Source of the DNA: JAAFIP01 sp031428975
Lineage (GTDB): Bacteria > Pseudomonadota > Gammaproteobacteria > Burkholderiales > Burkholderiaceae_C
Length of the DNA stretch: 5,242 nucleotides
Assembly: GCA_031428975.1 (NCBI GenBank)
Contig: JANOYR010000020.1
Span: 1 to 5,242, forward strand
Reading direction: 5' to 3'
The position numbers and the translations under genes are program-made. Below, in pieces: positions 1 to 4,849 of this stretch (position 1 is the first letter of the stretch; every line of letters begins with the position of its first letter). Below the pieces are notes generated by a model. It was not told where the DNA came from, searched no databases, and worked only from the letters and a program-made list of their open reading frames with translations.

Positions 1-1
1 G

Positions 2-1042
2 CTGGGCGACGATGTGTTTGCCGATGACCCGAGCGTGAACGCGCTACAAAGCAAAATTGCCGATATGCTGGGCTTTGAGGCGGCGCTTTTTACACCCACG
101 GGCACGCAGAGCAATTTTTGCGGTATTTTGGCGCACTGCCAGCGGGGCGACGAATACATGGTGGGCCAAATGGCGCACTGCTACCGCTGGGAAGGCGGTG
201 GCGCAGCGGTGCTGGGCAGTGTGCAGCCGCAACCCATAGCGCATGCGGCGGATGGCTCGCTGCCGCTGGCCGAGATTGAGGCGGCGATGAAGCCCGACGA
301 TGCGCACTTTGCCAAATCGCGCCTGCTGTGCTTAGAGAACACCATTGGCGGCAAGCTACTGCCGTTTGGCTATGTGCAAGCGGCCACGGAGTTGGCCAAA
401 AGCAAGGGGCTGGCGCGGCATTTAGACGGGGCTCGGCTGTTTAATGCGGCGGTGGCGCAGGCGATACAGCTCCAGCCAAGTCTTGTAGCGCCTGGTGCGC
501 AAGCAGGGCAACGCGTGGCAGAGCAAGCTAGTTTGCCTGTTGCAGCGCTCAAAGAGGCGGCGCTTATCGAGGCGCGGCGCATTGCCCAGTGTTTTGACTC
601 GGTCAGTGTGTGCTTCAGTAAAGGGCTGGGTGCTCCCGTGGGCTCTGCGCTGTGCGGCAGCAAAGCATTCATCCAAAAAGCCCACCGCATCCGCAAAATG
701 GCAGGCGGCGGCATGCGCCAAGCGGGTATTTTGGCTGCGGGCGCCCACTATGCGCTAGACCACCATGTGGCGCGGCTGGCGGACGACCATGCGTTGGCTG
801 CCAAACTAGGTGCGGCGTTTGCGGCCATAGACGGGGTAACGGTGGATCCCGTGCACAGCAATATTGTGTTTGTAGAGCTAGGCGGCGCGGCAGCAGCCAA
901 GGCGGCTGGCTTTTTGGAGCACTTGAAGGCGCACAACATTTTGGCCACCGGCTTGTATCGGCTGCGTTTTGTGACGCATTTGGATGTGGATGCTGAGGCG
1001 ATTGATCGGGTGATTGGTGTGGTGCGGCGGTATTTTCTTTAA
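2..1042 (+). CDS. ltaE: low-specificity L-threonine aldolase, 5'-truncated by window edge
   Basis: PLP-dependent fold-type I enzyme of the cytoplasm that cleaves L-threonine or L-allo-threonine to glycine and acetaldehyde. The reading frame is open from base 2 (L-G-D-D-V-F-A-D-D-P). By comparison with E. coli LtaE (333 residues) about 25 N-terminal residues lie outside the window, so the GTG at 14 is an internal Val codon and not a start. Visible family hallmarks, numbered from that Val, are the GDDV..DDP entry motif, TPTGTQSN (28-35), H-L-D-G-A-R (136-141) with the PLP-ring Asp, S-K-G-L-G-A-P-V-G-S with Schiff-base Lys203, and RKMAGGGMRQAGILAA (227-242). The C-terminal domain is complete and ends in TAA. 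About 34 extra Ala/Gln-rich residues lie between HLDGAR and the lysine (about 152-186) compared with E. coli. It ends at the shared terminator facing the cytochrome gene. The family call is secure; in vivo substrate preference cannot be read from sequence. Confidence 0.95.
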   Translation: MGDDVFADDPSVNALQSKIADMLGFEAALFTPTGTQSNFCGILAHCQRGDEYMVGQMAHCYRWEGGGAAVLGSVQPQPIAHAADGSLPLAEIEAAMKPDDAHFAKSRLLCLENTIGGKLLPFGYVQAATELAKSKGLARHLDGARLFNAAVAQAIQLQPSLVAPGAQAGQRVAEQASLPVAALKEAALIEARRIAQCFDSVSVCFSKGLGAPVGSALCGSKAFIQKAHRIRKMAGGGMRQAGILAAGAHYALDHHVARLADDHALAAKLGAAFAAIDGVTVDPVHSNIVFVELGGAAAAKAAGFLEHLKAHNILATGLYRLRFVTHLDVDAEAIDRVIGVVRRYFL

Positions 1043-1050
1043 AGCCCATA

Positions 1051-1077
1051 AAAAAACCGCCTCAAGGGCGGTTTTTT
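1051..1077. terminator. bidirectional Rho-independent terminator
   Basis: AAAAAACCGCC (1051-1061) and GGCGGTTTTTT (1067-1077) are perfect reverse complements around the five-base loop TCAAG. The GC core is five pairs, flanked by an A tract on one side and a T tract on the other, so the RNA has a terminal U run whichever strand is transcribed. It sits in the 52-base gap between the convergent ltaE and cytochrome c stop codons, 8 bases after the ltaE stop, which fits termination of both genes. Confidence 0.9.
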
Positions 1078-1094
1078 GTGAAAGCCAAGCAGTT

Positions 1095-1703
1095 TTACTT
1101 GGCTGCGGGGGCAGCAGCCACAGGGGCAGCTGCGGCTGCTGCGCCATCCGTTGGGGTGGCGGCAGCACGTTGGGGTTCAGCAAATTTACCGCCTGCGGCA
1201 TTGGCCATGTAGGCTACCGCGCGGCCAATTTCAATGTCGTCAAAATCGCCACCACCTTGTGCACCCATGGCACCTTTGCCCTTGAGCGCAGAGCCGAGCA
1301 ATGCTTCGTAGCCAGTGGCAATACGAGCGCCCCAAGCCGCCACATCGGCAAATTTGGGCGCTCCTGCGACTCCCGCTGCGTGGCAGGCCATACACTGGGC
1401 TTTGTACACTTCTTCGCCCGCCTTGAGTGCGCGGTTGGCATCGCGAATTTCGACCGTGCCGACCTTGGCAATGCGCATGGCGGTTGCCTTAGCCGCTTCG
1501 GCTTGTGTCAGTCCACCCAAGTTCAGTGCGCCAGCCTCTGCAACACCCGCAGGCTTTGCCGCCGATGTGACGTAATACACCAAACCAATGATGGCAAAAA
1601 TAGGGACAACGAGCGAGAAAAACACCGTCCACAGCATTTGGCTAGGGGTTTTGATTGGGCCTGAATGGCTGTCGTCGTCGTGGCTAGTCTGGGGATCGCT
1701 CAT
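1095..1703 (-). CDS. membrane-anchored c-type cytochrome (cytochrome c5 family)
   Basis: Predicted 202-residue mono-haem electron carrier tethered to the inner membrane with its haem domain in the periplasm. A short polar His/Asp-rich N-terminus (1-22) precedes one hydrophobic segment (about 24-46, S-L-V-V-P-I-F-A-I-I-G-L-V-Y-Y-V), probably an uncleaved signal anchor. After a linker comes a class I domain with the haem site C104-M-A-C107-H108 and the probable axial Met146 in K-G-A-M-G-A-Q-G-G-G, followed by the DFDDIEIGRAVAYMAN helix (153-168). The last roughly 24 residues are Ala/Pro-rich low complexity. The ATG at 1703 is preferred to a GTG 17 codons upstream because a purine-rich AAAGAGAG sits just before it and SDPQ..GPIK resembles the usual start of such proteins. 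It is transcribed alone, convergent with ltaE and divergent from the tRNA. A role in respiratory electron transfer is inferred from the family; the partner oxidase or reductase is unknown. Confidence 0.92.
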   Translation of the reverse strand: MSDPQTSHDDDSHSGPIKTPSQMLWTVFFSLVVPIFAIIGLVYYVTSAAKPAGVAEAGALNLGGLTQAEAAKATAMRIAKVGTVEIRDANRALKAGEEVYKAQCMACHAAGVAGAPKFADVAAWGARIATGYEALLGSALKGKGAMGAQGGGDFDDIEIGRAVAYMANAAGGKFAEPQRAAATPTDGAAAAAAPVAAAPAAK

Positions 1704-1707
1704 GGGG

Positions 1708-1715
1708 CTCTCTTT
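1708..1715 (-). promoter_or_regulatory. ribosome binding site of the cytochrome c gene
   Basis: The minus strand reads AAAGAGAG, then four C residues, then ATG at 1703. The match to the anti-Shine-Dalgarno is only partial, but it is better placed than anything in front of the alternative upstream GTG at 1754 and therefore supports the 202-residue start. Confidence 0.5.
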
Positions 1716-1773
1716 GCAAAAATGGGGCTTGTTGGCGAGTGCAAACAGCTGCACCTCACCAATTCAACACACG

Positions 1774-1779
1774 ATTATA
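1774..1779 (-). promoter_or_regulatory. -10 element of the probable cytochrome c promoter
   Basis: The minus strand has a perfect TATAAT at 1779-1774, preceded by T. It would place the start of transcription near 1767, giving a leader of about 64 bases before the ATG at 1703. No good -35 is seen 15-18 bases upstream (around 1795-1803, AGGGTT/GGGTTT), so the promoter may be weak or activator-dependent. It lies back to back with the tRNA promoter. Confidence 0.4.
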
Positions 1780-1792
1780 AACGCAGCATCGG

Positions 1793-1820
1793 TTAAAACC
1801 CTAGGCCAGCGCCCTACAAT
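1793..1820 (+). promoter_or_regulatory. probable sigma-70 promoter of the tRNA-Arg gene
   Basis: TTAAAA (1793-1798, 4 of 6 against TTGACA) and TACAAT (1815-1820, 5 of 6 against TATAAT) are separated by 16 bases. This predicts a start near 1827, a few bases before the mature tRNA 5' end at 1834. It could also supply the downstream patatin gene, since no terminator lies between them. Confidence 0.5.
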
Positions 1821-1833
1821 ACAGCCTGTTTGT

Positions 1834-1909
1834 GCGGCTGTAGCTCAGTGGATAGAGTATTGGCCTCCGAAGCCAAGGGTCGTGGGTTCGATCCCCGCCA
1901 GCCGCACCA
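1834..1909 (+). tRNA. tRNA-Arg, anticodon CCG
   Basis: A 76-base cloverleaf was folded by hand. The acceptor GCGGCTG (1834-1840) pairs with CAGCCGC (1899-1905). The D arm is GCTC (1843-1846) with GAGT (1855-1858), including one G.U pair. The anticodon stem TTGGC/GCCAA (1860-1864/1872-1876) holds the loop CTCCGAA with anticodon CCG at 1867-1869. The variable loop has five bases. The T arm GTGGG/CCCGC (1882-1886/1894-1898) holds loop TTCGATC. Discriminator A1906 is followed by an encoded CCA (1907-1909). It decodes CGG arginine codons. Every stem closes, so it is probably functional and not a remnant. Confidence 0.97.
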
Positions 1910-1947
1910 CGTTTGATAGAAATTACGCCGCTACGCGACCACACTCT

Positions 1948-2841
1948 ATGCAACGCCGCCAATTCACCCAATGCCTCGGTTTACACGCCAGTTTGGCCGC
2001 CACGGCGTTGCTGCCTGCGTGCACGCTCGCTACCGATTACGACCACGCAAGCAGCGATGCGCCGCGCTATGACGCCGCTTTGGCCAAGCCTGTGCGCATG
2101 GCTTGGGTGCTTAGCTCGGGCGGGCCACGTGGCTTTGTGCATGTGGGGGTGCTCAAGGCGCTCGAAACACTGGGTTTGCAGCCTGATCTGATTGTGGGCG
2201 GCTCGGTGGGTGCTATGGTTGGGGCTTTGTATGCCAGCGGGCTCAGAGCGGTTGCTATTGAAGAAATTGCTTTGGATCTGGGTATTACCGAGATGGGGCG
2301 CTTGGCCGTCATGGGTGAGGGCAAGTTTGCGGGTACGCCGATAGCAGAGTTGGTGAACCGCCAACTAGAGAACAAACGCATTGAGCAGCTGCCAATACGC
2401 TTTGCTGCTGCCGTCATACAGCGCCAAAGCCGCCAAGCCATGCTGCTCAATGCGGGGGATGCCGGTGTGGCGGTGCAAGCCAGCTGCGCCATAGAGGGCA
2501 CTTTTACCCCAGTGCGGATTCGGGGGGTGCAATATGTGGATCCTGACATGGCCGCCCCGATGCCGGTGCGCTTGGCCAGAGCCATGGGCGCCACCAAAGT
2601 GCTGGCCATTGACGCTTCGGCCCACGAAGAGCGTGCCCCGCAGGGCGCACAGCGCTACCGCGAAGGCGACCTGCGCAAACGCGCCCTTACCGCCCCCGAT
2701 GCCGCGTCCGCCAACATCACCTTGCACCCCGATTTTGGTTATTACGTCAATGTCAGCCGCGAATTCAGGCTGCGCTGCATCCGCGCTGGATATGCGCACA
2801 CCATGGAGCGCGCGCAGGAACTGCGGGCGCTCCATGCATAG
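1948..2841 (+). CDS. patatin-like phospholipase family lipoprotein
   Basis: Predicted 297-residue exported serine lipid acyl hydrolase of the patatin/RssA type. The N-terminus has a Tat-like Q-R-R-Q-F-T (2-7), a hydrophobic stretch and the lipobox-like L22-P-A-C25, suggesting a Tat-exported lipoprotein with lipidated Cys25. The oxyanion motif G-G-P-R-G is at 58-62 and the nucleophile elbow G84-G-S86-V-G88 follows. The usual catalytic D-G-A/G is replaced by D198-P-D200 in Y-V-D-P-D-M-A-A-P-M-P-V. The catalytic Asp is kept but the following Gly is Pro. The ATG at 1948 is the only sensible start: the open frame continues upstream only through the tRNA, and the signal sequence begins here. No clear Shine-Dalgarno precedes it. 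It begins 38 bases after the tRNA and may be transcribed with it. The family is secure; the lipid substrate is unknown. Confidence 0.9.
   Translation: MQRRQFTQCLGLHASLAATALLPACTLATDYDHASSDAPRYDAALAKPVRMAWVLSSGGPRGFVHVGVLKALETLGLQPDLIVGGSVGAMVGALYASGLRAVAIEEIALDLGITEMGRLAVMGEGKFAGTPIAELVNRQLENKRIEQLPIRFAAAVIQRQSRQAMLLNAGDAGVAVQASCAIEGTFTPVRIRGVQYVDPDMAAPMPVRLARAMGATKVLAIDASAHEERAPQGAQRYREGDLRKRALTAPDAASANITLHPDFGYYVNVSREFRLRCIRAGYAHTMERAQELRALHA
2802..2836 (+). other. strong hairpin in the last codons of the patatin gene
   Basis: CATGGAGCGC (2802-2811) pairs perfectly with GCGCTCCATG (2827-2836). After a single G-G mismatch, CGCAG (2813-2817) pairs with CTGCG (2821-2825) over a GAA loop, giving 15 pairs in 35 bases. 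It ends two bases before the TAG stop. No T tract follows on either strand, so it is not a standard intrinsic terminator. It could stabilise the mRNA 3' end or simply reflect GC-rich coding sequence. Confidence 0.6.
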
Positions 2842-2890
2842 ACCCAGCGTTTGTTTACACTTGGCTGCCCTCTTAGTAAATGCTATCGAT

Positions 2891-2917
2891 AAAAATAGAC
2901 TTTCAAAAATCGAGTCT
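2891..2917 (-). terminator. weak candidate terminator of the lipoprotein gene
   Basis: On the minus strand AGACT (2917-2913) and AGTCT (2901-2897) form a five-pair stem with an 11-base loop, followed directly by ATTTTTA. The stem begins at the first base of the TAA stop region. The stem is short and AT-rich, so termination would be weak. Confidence 0.35.
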
Positions 2918-4629
2918 TAGCGAACGCGTAGAGTCGTTTCCGTGAGGCTGTTGGCGTTACTCAGATTGAAAGTGTAAACACCGCTTCCAGTTGGGAGCAA
3001 TTGCCCATTGCTCAATCGCGCGATTTGGGCGCCTCCAAAGCTCACGCTTTGTGCAATTGGTCCCATGTAGACCTTGTCGGTAGATACGCCGCCAATATCG
3101 ACAGCTCGTGGAACTGTTCCTATAGTTTTGGTTGTGGAAGTAGCTACGTCATATCGAACAATTGAACTGCCACTGAAGCCCGCGTTACTTACATTGGTCA
3201 TGAAAATATAACCATCAGGTATGTATGACTCCATGCCAACACTAAACTGTGAACCTTCTAAGCCCCAAAACAAGCCATTTGGTGGGCTATACAAGAAGCT
3301 TCTAGTATCATCGACAACACGAACAGATGAGTAGTCGCCAGTTGAAGAATTGATAGCATATTGAATGTGTTTTCCGCTGTATTGTGCAGTCACCGCATAA
3401 AACAATCCCACGAGCGCAGTGGTTGAGGTGGAAACAAAAACGGTTTTAGTGCCACTTGGCAATGCAATTTTTATAACACTGCTTGTTGTGCCTTCTATGG
3501 CTGTAGCGAAAATACTTCTTGAGTTTGTGCTTGGTAATAGCAATGAGCCAGTGCCAGTTACAAACGTCGACGTGGCAAGATTTGCATGCGATACGGCCAT
3601 CATGCTCCAAGTCCCCGTGCCCAGTGTTGCGGTGTTTGAATTGATGAAAGCGTATACAAAATTTGCATCAGATCCCCCAAACTGCCAACCTTCTGGGCTG
3701 GTGATTGACGAAAGCTGAGTCACGCTTGGTGTGCTGGCCGTCGCGTTGAGGCCAAACAAAATCCCATTTTTCGAATACAAGACAGTAGTGTTTGATTTGC
3801 CAATTAATTTGAAAGCAGGCGCAATGGTCGGCGAGCTAGTCGTGCCGACCGAAAGAGTGGTTTGTACGCCCCCTGCAATGGGCTCATACGACACTTGGCC
3901 ATTGGGGAATGTGGTCAACCATGCCGTTGGTTGGCCAGTGGTAGATGAATTCACATAGGTGAGTCGTTTTTTGATGTCAGTTTGCGTGCTAAGAACAGGT
4001 GCTCCTGCGGCAGAGAAACTCAACAAAGGCGCAAGATCATCGCTGGTTCCGCAAATAGCATCTGCACCTGGAGAAACAAGAGCGATTTTGGTGGAAAAAG
4101 GATCAGCCCAATTGGAGGCAATGGTGCTGCTAGGGCAGAGTGTTGGATGATTGACCTGCATTTGCGTGGGGCGAGCGCCATTTGCTGATAGTAAGGTAGT
4201 TCGAATTTTCCCATCTCTGGCATCCACATACGCGGTTGAGACAAGACTGTAGAAAACCTTACTTGGACTGTTAAATAAGCCTTTTTGAAGAACATAACCA
4301 AGATCAGTTGGCGCTGCAGCTGTATCGATCACATATTCGACAAGTGGGTTTTCGGGGTGAACAAGTGATAGTGCTATCGAGAGTGAGCTGGCAGTCGTCG
4401 TTCCAACACCCTTTAAAACTACGCTGTAATTGCCGGACTTTGCCCATGTGGCAGTCGCAGCGACAACGCTAGTCGTGGTGGTATTTGAAATCGGAGTGCT
4501 AGTGACTACAGCAACCCCAGTGGAGGTCGTGCTAGAGCCTCCACCACCGCAAGCTGTCAGTGATGCCATGACTGCGAAGCTGATGCCCAAATACAAAGAT
4601 TTGCATCTTGATTTTAAAAATGAAGTCAA
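2917..4629 (-). CDS. uncharacterised large lipoprotein, probably beta-rich surface or periplasmic protein
   Basis: I do not recognise a named family. The product is 570 residues. Residues 1-27 form a type II signal peptide: basic K6/R8/K10, a hydrophobic core, lipobox L24-T-A-C27, then a flexible G-G-G-G-S-S and a Ser/Thr-rich tether to about residue 58. No Asp follows the Cys, which favours outer-membrane sorting. Cys165 and Cys193 are the only other cysteines after the signal and could form a disulfide. Residues 186-198 read S-P-G-A-D-A-I-C-G-T-S-D-D, an acidic loop. From about 280 on, short aromatic beta-strand-like segments recur (VLYSKNGILFGL, FVYAFI, SIFATAI, LFYAV, YIFMT, KVYMG), suggesting a propeller-like domain; this is inference. 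Translation probably begins at TTG 4629 behind AGGAGG. A TTG 21 codons upstream overlaps the predicted promoter and is less likely. The gene is AT-richer than its neighbours and stands alone between two plus-strand genes. Confidence 0.85.
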   Translation of the reverse strand: MTSFLKSRCKSLYLGISFAVMASLTACGGGGSSTTSTGVAVVTSTPISNTTTTSVVAATATWAKSGNYSVVLKGVGTTTASSLSIALSLVHPENPLVEYVIDTAAAPTDLGYVLQKGLFNSPSKVFYSLVSTAYVDARDGKIRTTLLSANGARPTQMQVNHPTLCPSSTIASNWADPFSTKIALVSPGADAICGTSDDLAPLLSFSAAGAPVLSTQTDIKKRLTYVNSSTTGQPTAWLTTFPNGQVSYEPIAGGVQTTLSVGTTSSPTIAPAFKLIGKSNTTVLYSKNGILFGLNATASTPSVTQLSSITSPEGWQFGGSDANFVYAFINSNTATLGTGTWSMMAVSHANLATSTFVTGTGSLLLPSTNSRSIFATAIEGTTSSVIKIALPSGTKTVFVSTSTTALVGLFYAVTAQYSGKHIQYAINSSTGDYSSVRVVDDTRSFLYSPPNGLFWGLEGSQFSVGMESYIPDGYIFMTNVSNAGFSGSSIVRYDVATSTTKTIGTVPRAVDIGGVSTDKVYMGPIAQSVSFGGAQIARLSNGQLLPTGSGVYTFNLSNANSLTETTLRVR

Positions 4630-4633
4630 AATT

Positions 4634-4639
4634 CCTCCT
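4634..4639 (-). promoter_or_regulatory. Shine-Dalgarno deciding the TTG start of the lipoprotein gene
   Basis: The minus strand reads AGGAGG, AATT, TTG, with the start codon at 4629-4627. The Shine-Dalgarno is perfect, with a short four-base spacer. The basic n-region of the signal peptide follows immediately, which favours this start over the upstream TTG at 4692. Confidence 0.75.
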
Positions 4640-4664
4640 GAAGTTAAATAAATTATGAAAATTA

Positions 4665-4692
4665 ATTTTATGCGAATTATTACAATGGCCAA
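4665..4692 (-). promoter_or_regulatory. probable sigma-70 promoter of the lipoprotein gene
   Basis: On the minus strand TTGGCC (4692-4687, 4 of 6) and TAAAAT (4670-4665, 5 of 6) are separated by 16 bases. Transcription would start near 4657, giving a leader of about 28 bases that contains the AGGAGG site. A 12-base palindrome AAAATTAATTTT (4658-4669) overlaps the -10 and the predicted start. Confidence 0.5.
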
Positions 4693-4786
4693 CTACTCCT
4701 GAATGAACCGCCAAATGTATAAGTGCTAAAACCGAAGCTGAAACCACAGCATTCAAGGCATGATCTGTCGTATTTCCAACTCTCTT

Positions 4787-4792
4787 TATAGT
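4787..4792 (+). promoter_or_regulatory. candidate -10 element for the DsbD-like gene
   Basis: TATAGT (5 of 6 against TATAAT) would give a start near 4799 and a leader of about 50 bases. No convincing -35 is found 16-18 bases upstream (TCTGTC at 17), so this is a weak candidate within an AT-rich intergenic region of 157 bases (4693-4849) that otherwise holds no gene. Confidence 0.3.
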
Positions 4793-4799
4793 CAAAATA

Positions 4800-4846
4800 T
4801 GTCGGATTTGGCGCATTGAACCAATCCAGCTAATTACACTCCGACA
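4800..4846 (+). repeat. inverted repeat in the leader of the DsbD-like gene
   Basis: TGTCGGA (4800-4806) and TCCGACA (4840-4846) are a perfect seven-base inverted pair 33 bases apart, with the right arm ending three bases before the ATG. The left arm overlaps a second possible stem, GGATTTGG (4804-4811) with CCAATCC (4821-4827, one bulged T). The two pairings are mutually exclusive. The function, if any, is unknown. Confidence 0.4.
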
Positions 4847-4849
4847 ACC

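Noticed and set aside
1014..1664. Long plus-strand open frame (216 codons) opposite the cytochrome c gene
   Set aside because: It is antisense to a gene with a clear haem motif, starts inside the ltaE end and terminator, and its Cys/Arg/His-rich translation has no family resemblance.
1704..1754. GTG start 17 codons upstream for the cytochrome
   Set aside because: The extension has no family-like sequence and no ribosome site, and the ATG at 1703 has a purine-rich site and a typical N-terminus.
1882..1909. tRNA-Arg 3' end as an integration attachment site for the AT-rich block
   Set aside because: No second copy of the tRNA 3' sequence was seen elsewhere in the window, no integrase is present, and the patatin gene separates the tRNA from the AT-rich block.
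1588..1947. Upstream extension of the patatin frame
   Set aside because: The frame stays open through the cytochrome 5' end and the whole tRNA gene by chance; the signal sequence and lipobox place the true start at 1948.
3419..4651. Several plus-strand open frames of 60-100 codons opposite the lipoprotein gene
   Set aside because: All are antisense to a long frame with a strong ribosome site and signal peptide, and their translations show no recognisable features.
4630..4692. TTG start at 4692 for the lipoprotein
   Set aside because: It overlaps the predicted -35, would put a second hydrophobic stretch before the signal peptide, and lacks the AGGAGG seen before TTG 4629.
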